64,000 nt of DNA from Microbacterium sp. JZ31 (lineage in GTDB: Bacteria > Actinomycetota > Actinomycetes > Actinomycetales > Microbacteriaceae): assembly GCF_016805985.1 (NCBI RefSeq), contig NZ_CP017661.1, positions 1,922,001 to 1,986,000 of the forward strand. The letters are read 5' to 3'. Below the pieces are notes generated by a model, which saw nothing but the letters and a program-made list of their open reading frames with translations, made no database searches and was not told where the DNA came from. Of this stretch, positions 27,301 through 36,119 are shown one piece after another. Positions within the stretch are counted from its first letter, which is position 1, and each line of letters begins with the position of its first letter. Made by a program: the position numbers and the translations under genes.

Positions 27301-29247
27301 CGCCTGCAGCGCGATCGGCAGCGCGATGACGACGACCGCGCCGAGGATCCAGAGCCACGGCTGGGCGTGGCCGGCGGCATAGGCGGCGACCGCGCCGAGA
27401 ACGCCGGCGGACAGCCAGCCCGAGGGCGCAGCATGCCGGGGGGCTCCGGAGCGCGCGAGGGCGACGACCGATCCGGCGGCGATCGCGACGCCCGCGATGA
27501 CGACCGCGCCGGGGACGCCGGATGCCAGCGCACCCAGCAGGAGCAGAACGGCCGTCACCGGAGGCCGCGCCACGCGGACGATCGGGTGCAGGCTCACCGG
27601 CACCAGCAGCAGGATCGCCGTGATCGCCGCGGCCGCGGCGCACGTCCACACCGGGAGGTCGCCGGACGCCGCGAACGCGGGAGTCGCAAACGGGGCCCAC
27701 GACGACGACCGTCGCCCGCCTTCCTCGAACCACGTCGACGCGACCCCGAGCGTGCTGAGCGCGCCGACCGTCGCCGCGGCGAAGAGGGCGGGAATCAGCC
27801 AGGGACGCGTGACCGGCGTGCGGGGGACGCGGAGCAGCCCGACCGCCACGACCACCGCCAGCACCGGCGCCAGGAAGGCGTCCGCGAACGGTGCGTCCGA
27901 CCGCAGCGCGAGCTGCCATCCCGCCGTGCCGAGCACCACCGCCCCCACCACGGCTGCGACGGCGATCAGCACGCGAGCGTACGGGATCGGATCCGACGCG
28001 GGACGCACCAGGGCATACACATGCAGCCCGGCGAGCACCACCACCGCGGGCGTCCACCAGAGGGGGCCCCAGGTCGACTGCGGCGCCGCGAACCATGTCG
28101 CGATGCTCCCGCCCGCGAGCGCCGTCACGCCGATGGCTCCCAGGATTGTCCGCTCGACGACCGCGTCCGACGCCGGCCGCGCGGACGGCACGGGCGACGG
28201 CAGGACGTGGGCGAGCCCGCCCAGCGATGCGCCCAGCAGACCCGCCGTGACCGCGACGCCGGGGTCGGCGGCCGCGATCCCCGCCATGAGCAGTCCCACG
28301 CCGGTCGGCAGTGCGAGCACCGCGGCGAAGTCGGGCGCACGCAGCCTCGACAGGATCGCCCACGCACGGCTCACGGCGCCCGCGAGCAGGATGCCGATGC
28401 CGGCATACACCGCCGGGCGCACCGCACCGGTGCCGAAGAGGTCGTTCGCGCGGACCGCCCACACATCGAGCGCGATCAGGACGATCCCGATCACGGCGAT
28501 CCCCTCCGCCGCGGCCGTGAGGCTGCGGCGCCGCAGGAACCACGCCAGCGCCATCGTCGCCAGCGTGACGCCTGCGATGATGAGCGCCCGAACGGCGATG
28601 CTCGAGAAGAACCAGGCGAGCGTCAGGAAGAAGATCGCCGCGACCGAGACCAGGCTGACGCCGACGATCAGCAGCAGCACCGGCACGGTCAATCGCCGCC
28701 TCGGCGTGCGCGGGGCGGCCGGCGGCACGGCGGCACCGGGCGACGGCGGCGTCGAAGCGGGAGCGGACGATGCAGGTGCGCCCGCGGGAACGGTCGGCGA
28801 CGGCGCGGACTCCGCAGCCGTCATGTCCCGAAGCAGCCCGGCGGGCGCAACCGGGACGGCCGGGACCTCCCGCGTGCCCGGCGACCCGCTCGCGGACGCG
28901 GCGGACCCCGACGCCGGCGCGACAGGGACCGGACCCGGCGCGTCAAGGACCAGGCGGGGCACGGCAGCGGGAACCGGCGCGGATGCCGCCACCGCCGGAA
29001 GCGGCCGGGCGCCCGCCGCCGCTGCTGCGCGCATCGCGCTGAGCGTCTCCTGTCGCGCGTGCTCGGTCGCGAGGAAGCGATGTCCGATGTCCCGCAGCTG
29101 CGCGAGGCGCGGATCGCCCTGCGGGAGTCCGCAGGTCGGGCACACCGTGTGGGTGCCCCACGCGGTGAAGCACGACGGACACTTGCCCGGGTCGACGAAG
29201 TCGTACGGCGTCGTCGGCCACCACCTCGGAACCTGCTGGCTGCCCAT
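24340..29247 (-). CDS. giant multi-span membrane protein with N-terminal zinc ribbon (SCO7613 C-terminal-like)
   Basis: A 1635-residue protein. A four-Cys zinc ribbon comes first (C23, C26, C36, C39 in CPSC...CPTC), then a short helix, a Pro/Ala/Ser-rich disordered linker (about 75-185), and some 1400 residues of nearly continuous Ala/Val/Leu-rich spans, apparently more than 40. It resembles the actinobacterial group annotated as SCO7613 C-terminal domain membrane proteins, whose function is unknown. No catalytic motif is visible. The frame is intact across 4.9 kb despite the low-complexity sequence, which argues for selection. It lies 53 nt upstream of the cyclodeaminase gene on the same strand. 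Confidence 0.75.
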   Translation of the reverse strand: MGSQQVPRWWPTTPYDFVDPGKCPSCFTAWGTHTVCPTCGLPQGDPRLAQLRDIGHRFLATEHARQETLSAMRAAAAAGARPLPAVAASAPVPAAVPRLVLDAPGPVPVAPASGSAASASGSPGTREVPAVPVAPAGLLRDMTAAESAPSPTVPAGAPASSAPASTPPSPGAAVPPAAPRTPRRRLTVPVLLLIVGVSLVSVAAIFFLTLAWFFSSIAVRALIIAGVTLATMALAWFLRRRSLTAAAEGIAVIGIVLIALDVWAVRANDLFGTGAVRPAVYAGIGILLAGAVSRAWAILSRLRAPDFAAVLALPTGVGLLMAGIAAADPGVAVTAGLLGASLGGLAHVLPSPVPSARPASDAVVERTILGAIGVTALAGGSIATWFAAPQSTWGPLWWTPAVVVLAGLHVYALVRPASDPIPYARVLIAVAAVVGAVVLGTAGWQLALRSDAPFADAFLAPVLAVVVAVGLLRVPRTPVTRPWLIPALFAAATVGALSTLGVASTWFEEGGRRSSSWAPFATPAFAASGDLPVWTCAAAAAITAILLLVPVSLHPIVRVARPPVTAVLLLLGALASGVPGAVVIAGVAIAAGSVVALARSGAPRHAAPSGWLSAGVLGAVAAYAAGHAQPWLWILGAVVVIALPIALQAVLRPRGGALAAAAIAPVALAAIVTLSAPFALAALLDRSPGGDATRVVLIRWLAVAVLAAALFVRDRTIARRTRAASGVALAALGLGPLALALLGGGLAVLPETTDALLGDGVVGAVLTGATVVLLALVALRHRGPEGRVASGLLAPALASLALVCVAAATGLPLDASALPTGSAMAELVPAGALVAVVATAALVVVPAAVLAMRGVVPGGLRGSAEIGAAVVALASVWWVPDPQRWLVCGFLAVAFGAASLSRGWRDPAPAPGADPRPSAPRPLAWRRLLIWPAVGAAVLAWWTWLSSHVLEGTDELRLIPTAVVFALLCVALVLLRRSREACVAIVLAFVFGLVQLAGEPGARGVVVMLVAAALAFALTWSPVRRVPGLAASGATTALAAILGGLFDRMFAFRPVPEEAAPAWLLLPVVIAYLAAYGAARAPQRPGVFAHVVPPLSVLLSLSAFLALPRGVPVDAAAFLVLAAVHVASASVRRAPFGGVSRWAALVGALLLSGDALLRGTYEPLELVSLPVAVMLALGALVALRRRLRTPDDRSFVEHVVWLCGIAVAIVPSLTAPVTDVRTWIVIVVATTLALVAASLRHPLAVPSALALSASALLMGLRALVAVEDAAVPAVVAGAGAVLLGAVIVWRRGAAASGSTLVAPIAGVALTAIAAAFRGGDALTPTVATFAAATLGGALGAWLLRPRAWTRFGAVLAVGGAAIAVIAAGPRYLAATDGDPAGEAAGWPLACFFAVAAVATVAFLRASDPRLRRGAAGALGVGAVVLALGELGALFTLPELGARLVAGVTTVVLTAVAGGGFAQRARLGSAPWIAAAAAAAFFVLTTLALGLRPVELLTVPPALGLFALGALRMRRVAGARSWPAVGPGLALLLIPSLLHDLGPSALWRVVALGVVAVALVVVGALGRLQAPLVLGSAVAVVHGVAQLWPWISTAYTVVPWWLWAGLAGALLIYIAVRYEQQKVALQKAFVAVSSLR

Positions 29248-29343
29248 CCCTGCCCCCCGCTGGACGTCTGTGCGCTCATCCTTCCATCCGCGGTATGCCC
29301 GCGTGCGAATGCATCGGAGCGGCGCACGGACGTGTCGGAGCGG

Positions 29344-29916
29344 CTACCGGAGGTCGAGCCTCATGACCACGCGCGGGAAGCCTCCCGACACCGAATCGGT
29401 GTCGGCGACCTTCACGAAGCCCGCTCGCTCGAACAGCGTGCGGAAGCCGACGAAAGCCATCGTCTGGTCCACCCTCTCGCCGCGGTTGTCGACCGGGTAG
29501 CCCTCGATCGCCGGCGCCCCGCGCTCGCGCGCGAACGCGACCGAGCCGTCGAGCAGACGGGCGAGGACGCCCTTGCCGCGGTGCCCCGGACGCACACGCA
29601 GGCACCACACGCTCCACACCGGCAGGTCGTCGACGTGGGGAATCTTCCTGCTGCGTGCGAACTGCGTGTCGGCGCGCGGCGCGACGCCCGCCCAGCCGAC
29701 CGGCTCGTCGCCGTCATACGCCAACACGCCCGGCGGCAGCTGGGATTCGCACATCCGCCGCACGAACTCGCCGCGCTCGGGCCCGACGAGAGACGAGTTG
29801 ACCTTGGACGGGACCCGGTGGCTCAGGCACCAGCAGACGTTCGCGTCCGGATTCCGGGGCCCGACCAGCGTGCGCACGCCCTCGAAGTCGGTCGCGGGCC
29901 GCACCTCGATTCCCAT
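29344..29916 (-). CDS. GNAT family N-acetyltransferase
   Basis: A 190-residue GNAT-fold protein. The acetyl-CoA binding motif A is seen as VWCLRVRPGHRGKGVLARLLDGSV, with the RGKG pyrophosphate loop. The preceding GWAGVAPR strand and the closing FERAGFVKVADTD-S strand also fit. The N-terminal NVCWCLSHRVP segment is characteristic of a subgroup common in actinobacteria. The acceptor substrate is unknown. It stands 36 nt upstream of rluD on the complementary side of a short gap; an operon link is unclear. Confidence 0.85.
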   Translation of the reverse strand: MGIEVRPATDFEGVRTLVGPRNPDANVCWCLSHRVPSKVNSSLVGPERGEFVRRMCESQLPPGVLAYDGDEPVGWAGVAPRADTQFARSRKIPHVDDLPVWSVWCLRVRPGHRGKGVLARLLDGSVAFARERGAPAIEGYPVDNRGERVDQTMAFVGFRTLFERAGFVKVADTDSVSGGFPRVVMRLDLR

Positions 29917-29952
29917 GCGGGCAGCATGCCATCGACCACCGACGCCGGGAAG

Positions 29953-30873
29953 TCACTCGCCGCGCAGCACCGCCAGGGCATGGGCGAGGTCCGCGGGGTA
30001 GTCGGACCTGAACGTCACCCAGTCCCCCGTCGCGGGATGCGCGAACGACAGCTCATGGGCATGCAGCCACTGGCGCGTGAGTCCGAGGCGGGCGGACAGC
30101 GTCGGATCCGCGCCGTACAGCGGGTCGCCGACGCACGGATGACGGTGCGCCGCCATGTGCACGCGGATCTGGTGGGTGCGGCCCGTCTCGAGATGGATCT
30201 CCAGCAGCGACGCACCGGGGAACGCCTCGATCGTCTCGTAGTGCGTGATCGAGTCCTTGCCGTCGGGGGTGACGGCGAACTTCCACGAGTGGCTCGGGTG
30301 CCGTCCGATCGGGGCGTCGATCGTGCCGGCCAGCGGATCGGGATGCCCCTGCACGACCGCGTGATAGACCTTGTCGACCGTGCGCTCCTTGAAGGCGCGC
30401 TTCAGCACGGTGTACGCCTGCTCGGTCTTCGCGACCGCCATGAGGCCGCTCGTGCCGACGTCGAGCCGATGCACGACGCCCTGCCGCTCGGCCGCGCCGC
30501 TCGTCGCGACCCGGACGCCGGCGGCCGCGAGGGCGCCGAGGACCGTCGGTCCCTCCCACCCCAGCGACGGGTGCGCGGCCACGCCCGACGGCTTGTCGAC
30601 GACGACGATGTGGTCGTCCTGGTACGCGATGCCGAGGTCCGGCACCTCGACCGCGATGACGCGCGGCTCCTCCTTCTCGCGCCACTCGACATCCAGCCAC
30701 GCGCCGGCGTGCACGCGGTCGGACTTGCCGACCGTGGCGCCGTCCAGCTGCACGCCTCCAGCCTCGGCCACCTCGGCGGCGAACGTCCGCGAGAAGCCCA
30801 GCATCTTCGCGAGCGCGGCATCGACGCGCGAGCCGTCGAGCCCGTCGGGCACGGGAAGCCGGCGCGACGGCAT
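29953..30873 (-). CDS. rluD: RluA/RluD family 23S rRNA pseudouridine synthase
   Basis: A 306-residue synthase with an N-terminal S4 RNA-binding domain (about 14-60) and the catalytic RluA domain. The catalytic aspartate is D138 in [11 protein letters not shown]. Other family marks are [26 protein letters not shown] and DPLYG. It isomerises uridines in 23S rRNA; the RluD assignment within the RluA group is by length and S4 domain, not proven. Its ATG shares one base with the lspA stop (TGATG), a conserved actinobacterial pairing. Confidence 0.9.
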   Translation of the reverse strand: MPSRRLPVPDGLDGSRVDAALAKMLGFSRTFAAEVAEAGGVQLDGATVGKSDRVHAGAWLDVEWREKEEPRVIAVEVPDLGIAYQDDHIVVVDKPSGVAAHPSLGWEGPTVLGALAAAGVRVATSGAAERQGVVHRLDVGTSGLMAVAKTEQAYTVLKRAFKERTVDKVYHAVVQGHPDPLAGTIDAPIGRHPSHSWKFAVTPDGKDSITHYETIEAFPGASLLEIHLETGRTHQIRVHMAAHRHPCVGDPLYGADPTLSARLGLTRQWLHAHELSFAHPATGDWVTFRSDYPADLAHALAVLRGE

Positions 30874-31445
30874 CAGCTCTCCCGCGTGGCGTCGGCGTCG
30901 GCGGCTGCCTCCGCGGCGGCCTCGCTCGCCGGCTTGCGGCCGGATCCGTCCAGCGCGACGCCGAACAGGGTCAGCGCGGCGACCGTGATCATGCTGCAGA
31001 CGATGAACACGTCGGCGACGTTGTAGATCGCCGGCATCATCCAGGGCGTCGAGATGAAGTCGACGACGTGTCCGACCGCGAATCCGGGCTCACGGAACAG
31101 GCGGTCGGTCAGGTTGCCGAGCACACCGCCGAGCAGCAGCCCGAGCACGACGGCCCAGACGCGCGAGCGGATGCGGGCGAAGGCGAGCCAGACGATGACG
31201 CCGGCGACGACCGCCAGGGCGATCGTGAAGATCCAGGTGACGCCCTCGCCGATCGAGAAGGCGGCGCCGGGGTTGAGCACGAGGTACCACTGGAGCGCCT
31301 CGCCGAGCACGGGAACCGGCGTCTGGAACTCGAGGGTGGTCAGGGCGAGGTGCTTCGCGAACTGATCGGCGGCCAGCACCAGGACCGCGAGGATCGCGAT
31401 CGTGGTGCTGGCCGCCGCAGTGCGCAGAGGAGCGCGGACGGTCAA
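30873..31445 (-). CDS. lspA: signal peptidase II (lipoprotein signal peptidase)
   Basis: A 190-residue, four-span aspartyl protease that removes signal peptides of prolipoproteins such as CtaC. Family motifs are DQFAK in the first span, [15 protein letters not shown] with the first catalytic Asp region, VVDFI and YNVADVFIV with the second Asp. A C-terminal Ala/Glu tail is extra. The start codon appears to be TTG at 31445, 7 nt after the divIVA stop; no in-frame ATG or GTG lies nearby. This weak start may limit expression relative to DivIVA. Confidence 0.93.
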   Translation of the reverse strand: MTVRAPLRTAAASTTIAILAVLVLAADQFAKHLALTTLEFQTPVPVLGEALQWYLVLNPGAAFSIGEGVTWIFTIALAVVAGVIVWLAFARIRSRVWAVVLGLLLGGVLGNLTDRLFREPGFAVGHVVDFISTPWMMPAIYNVADVFIVCSMITVAALTLFGVALDGSGRKPASEAAAEAAADADATRES

Positions 31446-31452
31446 GACCGAC

Positions 31453-32070
31453 TCAGAGGCCGATCGCCGAGACCGGCGTGTCGCCCGAGCTCGTGCCCGC
31501 GGTGTCGAGGTCGTGCAGCTTCGACTCGAAGTAGCTGCGCATCTGCGCCCGGTAGTCGCGCTCGAACTGGCGCAGCTCGGTGATGCGGCCCTCGAGCGTG
31601 GTGCGCTCGCGCTCGTACTTCTCGTTCAGCTCGCGCTGCTTCTGCTCGGCCTCCGAGCGGATGCGGTCGGCCTCGGCCTTCGCCTCGTCGACGAGCTGCT
31701 CGGCCATCTGGCGGCCCTCGGCGACGTGCTCGTCGTGCAGGCGCTGGGCGCGCTCGATGATGCTCGCGGCGCTCGTCGCGGTGCTCGACACGTCCGCGGC
31801 GGGCGCGGCAGGAGCGGGCGTGGGCTCCGGAGCCGGGGTCGGCTCGGGGGCGGGCGCCTCGGCGACGGGAGCGGCGGCCTCGGCGGGAGCGAGCTCGCCG
31901 GACTCGTACTTGGCGAGCTTGGCCTTCAGCTCGTTGTTCTCCTCGATCGTCTTGCGCCACTCGACGACGATCTCGTCCAGGAAGTCGTCGACCTCGTCCG
32001 GGTCGAAGCCCTCCTTGAACCGGACGTGCTGGAACTGCTTGGTGACGACGTCATCCGGCGTCAATGCCAT
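31453..32070 (-). CDS. divIVA: DivIVA/Wag31 polar growth protein
   Basis: A 205-residue coiled-coil scaffold that marks the cell poles and recruits the wall-synthesis machinery. The N-terminal DivIVA lipid-binding domain (MALTPDDVVTKQFQHVRFK then DPDEVDDFLDEIV) is followed by a short coiled coil. A Pro/Ala/Glu linker (about 62-92) and a long second coiled coil (about 98-185) follow. The start is ATG 32070. A possible -10, TATGCT (32137-32142, minus strand), lies about 65 nt upstream, in a 117-bp gap, so the gene may have its own promoter. In mycobacteria Wag31 is a target of PASTA kinases; a PASTA kinase is encoded at 52113. Confidence 0.95.
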   Translation of the reverse strand: MALTPDDVVTKQFQHVRFKEGFDPDEVDDFLDEIVVEWRKTIEENNELKAKLAKYESGELAPAEAAAPVAEAPAPEPTPAPEPTPAPAAPAADVSSTATSAASIIERAQRLHDEHVAEGRQMAEQLVDEAKAEADRIRSEAEQKQRELNEKYERERTTLEGRITELRQFERDYRAQMRSYFESKLHDLDTAGTSSGDTPVSAIGL

Positions 32071-32187
32071 GAGTGGCTCCTCTTCCCTGGGGTGTCTGTG
32101 GCCGTGGGCTGGGCCCTGGGCACTTCTCCGTCTGCAAGCATAACCGTCGGTTCCGGCGCCGCGAGAGGGGCGATCCGGACGCGCGTG

Positions 32188-32490
32188 TCACAAGGTCGTG
32201 AACGCGCGCGTGATCGACAGCAGCACGAAGCACAGCAGCATCGTCAGCGCGAACGCGAAGTCGATCGCGATGCCGCCCATCCGCAGCGGCGGGATGAACC
32301 GCCGGAAGAACCGGATCGGCGGATCCGTGAGGGTGTACGTCGCCTCGGCCACGACGAGCAGCGGTCCCTTGGGCCGCCACTCGCGGTTGAACACCGGGAT
32401 GTACTCGAGCACAAGCCTCGCGAACAGCACGAGGATGTAGAGCAGGACGATGACGTTGAGGATCGAGGCGATCAGCCCGATGGGTCCCAC
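32188..32490 (-). CDS. YggT family membrane protein
   Basis: A 100-residue protein with two YggT-type membrane spans (about 5-27 and 76-95) around a conserved loop, TDPPIRFFRRFIPPLRMGGIAIDFA. YggT proteins sit between sepF and divIVA in many actinobacteria and are thought to help place division or membrane proteins; the exact role is not known. Initiation is at GTG 32490, 20 nt after the sepF stop. Confidence 0.92.
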   Translation of the reverse strand: MGPIGLIASILNVIVLLYILVLFARLVLEYIPVFNREWRPKGPLLVVAEATYTLTDPPIRFFRRFIPPLRMGGIAIDFAFALTMLLCFVLLSITRAFTTL

Positions 32491-32510
32491 GACGAGACGA
32501 GCGCCGTGCG

Positions 32511-32984
32511 TCAGGCCTGCGCGAAGGGCGCAGCCTCGGGGTCCGCGTGCGCGATCCCTCCGTCACCCGACACGGCGATGTTCTCGGGCGAGAGCAGGAA
32601 GACCTTGCTCGTGACGCGCTCGATGCGACCGTACAGGCCGAGCGACAGACCGCTCGCGAAGTCGATCAGGCGGCGCGCGTCGGCGTCGCTCATCTGCGAG
32701 AGGTTGATGATGACCGGGATGCCGTCGCGGAAGTGCTCCGCGATCATCTGCGCGTCGCGGTACTGCTTCGGGTGGACCGTGACGATCTCGTTCACGGCAG
32801 CCGCCGCGGGCTGGCGGACGACGGCCGGACGACGCAGCGGCGTGACGGGCGCGGGCTTGACGTCGTCATCGTGCGACTCGTCGCGCTCGCGATGCGCGCG
32901 CGAGGGCTGCTCCTGCACATCGTCGTACTCCTCCTCGTCGGCAAGGCCGAGGTAGACCATCGTCTTCTTGAGCGGGTTCGCCAT
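32511..32984 (-). CDS. sepF: cell division protein SepF
   Basis: A 157-residue protein that anchors FtsZ to the membrane in bacteria lacking FtsA. It has the N-terminal membrane-binding amphipathic helix ([17 protein letters not shown]) and a charged linker. The C-terminal ring-forming domain covers about residues 64-147: [22 protein letters not shown], then PVIINLSQM and [11 protein letters not shown]. Initiation is at ATG 32984. It lies between yggS and yggT, the usual order. No ftsA exists in this cluster, which fits SepF as the sole tether. Confidence 0.94.
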   Translation of the reverse strand: MANPLKKTMVYLGLADEEEYDDVQEQPSRAHRERDESHDDDVKPAPVTPLRRPAVVRQPAAAAVNEIVTVHPKQYRDAQMIAEHFRDGIPVIINLSQMSDADARRLIDFASGLSLGLYGRIERVTSKVFLLSPENIAVSGDGGIAHADPEAAPFAQA

Positions 32985-33018
32985 GGCGTCCTCCGTAGTG
33001 TGCTCGTCTGTCTTGAGG

Positions 33019-33705
33019 CTACGCCCGGGGCGGGCGCTCCCCCGTGATTGCGGACCCGATGCGAAGGTGTGTCGCACCGCTCGCGATCGCCTCGGCGAAG
33101 TCGGCGGTCATCCCGGCCGAGATCCAGGTCGCGTCGGGCACGACCGCGCGCACGCGTTCCGCGTAGCCGGCCAGTCGCTCGAAGGCTGCGGCGGGCTGCT
33201 CGTCCAGCGGCGCGACCGCCATGACGCCGCGCAGCCGCAGCGTGTCGGACGCGGCGATGCGCTCGGCGAGCGCCTCGATGCCCTCGGGGGCGACTCCCCC
33301 TCGACCGGGGTCTTCCGTGAGGTTGATCTGCACGAGCGCGTCGAGCATCGGATCACCGGGCTCGGCCGCCGCGTCGAGCGCGTCCGCGAGCCGTGCGCGA
33401 TCGACCGAGTGCACGACACGGGCGGCGCGTCGGATGGCCCTGGCCTTGTTCGTCTGGGCCTGACCGATGAAGTGCCACGTGAGATCCGCGAGGTCCGCGG
33501 TATCGGCGGACTTCCCACTCAGCTCCTGCTGGCGGTTCTCACCCACGTCGCGCACGCCCAGCACGTGCAGCTCGCGGACGAGCGTGGCCGGATGGAACTT
33601 CGTCACCACGATCCGGGTCAGCTCCCCCGGATCCCGTCCGACGGCGCGCGCGGCCTCGCCGATGCGGGCGTCCACATCGGCGAGGCGCTGCGCGAGATCC
33701 GGCAT
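33019..33705 (-). CDS. YggS family pyridoxal phosphate homeostasis protein
   Basis: A 228-residue single-domain PLP-binding protein that buffers pyridoxal phosphate and affects amino-acid pools. The PLP lysine is in the strand [30 protein letters not shown] and [15 protein letters not shown] are standard, although the usual IG-LQ-NK appears as [18 protein letters not shown] and the phosphate-binding [12 protein letters not shown] and [13 protein letters not shown] also match. ATG 33705 was chosen; an in-frame GTG directly after the ftsZ stop would add 13 residues. The laccase-domain gene (yfiH) found here in mycobacteria is absent. Confidence 0.9.
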   Translation of the reverse strand: MPDLAQRLADVDARIGEAARAVGRDPGELTRIVVTKFHPATLVRELHVLGVRDVGENRQQELSGKSADTADLADLTWHFIGQAQTNKARAIRRAARVVHSVDRARLADALDAAAEPGDPMLDALVQINLTEDPGRGGVAPEGIEALAERIAASDTLRLRGVMAVAPLDEQPAAAFERLAGYAERVRAVVPDATWISAGMTADFAEAIASGATHLRIGSAITGERPPRA

Positions 33706-33744
33706 CCCCGATCCGTCCTGTCGGCGAGCGGCCTCGGGGGCCAC

Positions 33745-34917
33745 TTACTTGAGGAAGTCGGGGATGTCGAGGTCGTCGTCGCCGAACGCCGAGTCGAAGC
33801 CCGCGTCGGGCAGCACGGGCGCCTGGGCGGCGACCGCGACGGGCTCGCGGGCCGGCTCGTCCTTCTTGCCGGCGTCCTCCGACGAGTTCGGAGTGATGCC
33901 GGTGCCGGGCAGCGTCGGCATCGGCGCGCGGCCGGAGACGTGCGCGGGCACGTCGAGGCGCTGCTGCGGCTCGCCGCCGTCGAAGCCCGCCGCGATGACC
34001 GTGACGCGCACCTCGTCGCCGAGCGTGTCGTCGATCACCGTGCCGAAGATGATGTTGGCCTCCGGGTGCGCGGCCTCCTTGACCAGCTGCGCGGCGTCGT
34101 TGATCTCGAAGATGCCGAGGTTCGATCCGCCCTGGATCGACAGCAGCACGCCGTGCGCGCCCTCGATCGACGCCTCGAGCAGCGGCGACTCCACGGCCAG
34201 CTCGGCCGCCTTGATCGCCCTGTCGGCGCCGCGCGCCGATCCGATGCCCATCAGCGCGGATCCGGCGCCCTGCATCACGGACTTCACGTCGGCGAAGTCG
34301 AGGTTGATCAGACCCGGCGTCGTGATCAGGTCGGTGATGCCCTGCACACCGGCGAGCAGCACCTGGTCGGCCGTGGCGAACGCCTCGACCATGGAGATGC
34401 CGCGGTCGCTGATCTCGAGCAGCCGGTCGTTCGGCACGACGATGAGCGTGTCGACCTCTTCCTTGAGGGACGCGACACCCGCCTCGGCCTGGCTCTGACG
34501 ACGGCGGCCCTCGAACGAGAACGGCTTGGTCACGACACCGATCGTGAGCGCGCCGATCGACTTCGCGATGCGCGCCACGACCGGGGCGCCGCCCGTGCCG
34601 GTGCCGCCGCCCTCACCCGCCGTGACGAAGACCATGTCGGCGCCCGCGAGCGCCTGCTCGATCTCCTCCGCGTGGTCCTCGGCCGCGCGCCGACCCACCT
34701 CGGGATCGGCACCGGCACCCAGACCGCGCGTGAGCTCGCGGCCCACGTCGAGCTTGACATCAGCGTCGCTCATGAGCAGCGCCTGCGCGTCGGTGTTGAC
34801 GGCGATGAACTCGACTCCGCGGAGACCGAGCTCGATCATGCGGTTGACGGCGTTCACGCCACCGCCGCCGACGCCGACGACCTTGATCACGGCGAGGTAG
34901 TTCTGGTTCTGGCTCAT
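33745..34917 (-). CDS. ftsZ: cell division protein FtsZ
   Basis: A 390-residue tubulin-like GTPase that forms the Z ring. The N-terminal [13 protein letters not shown] nucleotide loop, the tubulin signature GGGTGTG (103-109), and the T7 loop ([11 protein letters not shown]) are intact. A variable linker follows residue about 320, and the C-terminal peptide [10 protein letters not shown] binds SepF and FtsW. Initiates at ATG 34917 with GGAGG upstream. A 230-bp gap separates it from ftsQ, large enough for separate promoters, as found in other actinobacteria. Confidence 0.98.
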   Translation of the reverse strand: MSQNQNYLAVIKVVGVGGGGVNAVNRMIELGLRGVEFIAVNTDAQALLMSDADVKLDVGRELTRGLGAGADPEVGRRAAEDHAEEIEQALAGADMVFVTAGEGGGTGTGGAPVVARIAKSIGALTIGVVTKPFSFEGRRRQSQAEAGVASLKEEVDTLIVVPNDRLLEISDRGISMVEAFATADQVLLAGVQGITDLITTPGLINLDFADVKSVMQGAGSALMGIGSARGADRAIKAAELAVESPLLEASIEGAHGVLLSIQGGSNLGIFEINDAAQLVKEAAHPEANIIFGTVIDDTLGDEVRVTVIAAGFDGGEPQQRLDVPAHVSGRAPMPTLPGTGITPNSSEDAGKKDEPAREPVAVAAQAPVLPDAGFDSAFGDDDLDIPDFLK

Positions 34918-35000
34918 GCCGGCCTCCGTTTGCTCCGAACCACTGGTCTCATCCGGGCGTCTGAACCTTCACGTTGTAGATGAGGGTTAAAGTGTTGCCC

Positions 35001-35029
35001 GGTATGCAATTCCTTCCATGAAGGTATGC
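35001..35029 (-). promoter_or_regulatory. repeat/palindrome element in the ftsQ-ftsZ gap
   Basis: GGTATGC occurs at 35001-35007 and again at 35023-35029 (22-bp period; GCATACC on the transcribed strand). Between them is the palindrome CCTTC-CAT-GAAGG (35012-35024). It lies about 85-110 nt upstream of ftsZ. It could be a regulator site or part of the ftsZ promoter; no convincing -35/-10 pair was identified. Confidence 0.35.
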
Positions 35030-35147
35030 GCGGCCCCGCCGCACGCGCGGATTGGGCATGGGCGTGTCGCGAGTCGCGCCTGAAACACGCCGTGGCGGTC
35101 CCGGTGGGCGGCGCATCTGTCCGCCTGCGGCGCAGGAGGAACGCGCG

Positions 35148-36119
35148 TCAGCGCAGGATGAGCACGCCCGGCGAGGACACGTCGTAGTAGGGGTGGCCGT
35201 CGGGGGCCGCCAGCAGCACGCGCGCCTTCTCCGCCGCCTCGTCCGCGCTCCCCCACAGCACCTCGGTGCCGTCCGTGAGCGTGAGCGTGACGTCGTCCGG
35301 CGTCGTCGCCCGCGCGGACGCGACGAGGCCGTGCACGCTGTCGGGCAGGGAGCGCAGCACCTGCCCGACCGCCGCGAAGGCCGCCGAGGTCACGCCGCCG
35401 CGGGCCTCCAGCACCGGCTGCCCCTCGGGCTGCTCGTCGCTCGTGGAGAGCGCGACGCCGGCCGCGTCCACCACCGTGAAGCCCGCGTCCGACTTCACGA
35501 CGCCGATCGGGGTCCGCTCCACGACCTTGACCAGCAGATCGTGCGGGGGGCGCGCCTCGAGCGTGTAGGTCTCGATCAGCGGGAAGGCCACGAGCGCGGC
35601 CTTCACCTCGGCATGGTCGACGAGCGGAAGCGGCCGGCCCATCTGGGCGGCGAGCGCCTGCTGCAGCGTCGCTTCGTCGAGCGCCTCCGCCCCCGTCACC
35701 GTGATGCGCTGCACCGCGAACAGCGGGCTGTACGCCGCGCCGACGCTGCCCACCACGAGCAGCAGGAGCGCGCCGATCGACACGAGCCAGATGGTGCGGC
35801 GCCGTCGCGACCGGGCCGTGAAGCGGCGGATCTCCGAGCGCAGCGCCCGCCGGCGTGCACGCGCTGCGCGCCAGACGTCGGCCCAGCCGGTGGCCCGGTC
35901 CGTGCGCGGCTCGCCCGGAGCCGCCGGATCCGCCGGTTCCCCGGCTCCGGCCTCCGCGGACGGGTACGCATCGTCGTCCGCCTCGGCATGCCGGCGGAAC
36001 GGCAGCAGCGGCGCACGCCGGCGCGGCTCGTCCTGGATCGGCGGCAGGCCCTCCGGATCCGCGAGGGGGCGACGCTCGATGCGCTCCTCGGGAGGTGGCA
36101 GCGGCCCCGGACGCCTCAC
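35148..36119 (-). CDS. ftsQ: cell division protein FtsQ
   Basis: A 323-residue bitopic divisome protein. It has a long cytosolic N-terminus (1-108, Pro/Arg-rich), one span (about 109-130), a POTRA domain (about 134-205; [23 protein letters not shown]) and the FtsQ beta domain ending SPGVLILR. It links FtsL and FtsB-type partners to the Z ring. The start overlaps the murC stop by 4 nt. Confidence 0.92.
   Translation of the reverse strand: MRRPGPLPPPEERIERRPLADPEGLPPIQDEPRRRAPLLPFRRHAEADDDAYPSAEAGAGEPADPAAPGEPRTDRATGWADVWRAARARRRALRSEIRRFTARSRRRRTIWLVSIGALLLLVVGSVGAAYSPLFAVQRITVTGAEALDEATLQQALAAQMGRPLPLVDHAEVKAALVAFPLIETYTLEARPPHDLLVKVVERTPIGVVKSDAGFTVVDAAGVALSTSDEQPEGQPVLEARGGVTSAAFAAVGQVLRSLPDSVHGLVASARATTPDDVTLTLTDGTEVLWGSADEAAEKARVLLAAPDGHPYYDVSSPGVLILR

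Noticed and set aside
24280..31026. Two very long plus-strand open frames (857 and 1373 codons) opposite the giant membrane protein and the lspA-rluD region
   Set aside because: Both are Arg/Ala/Gly/His-rich with no domain and lie exactly antisense to genes with clear families; high GC creates such frames.
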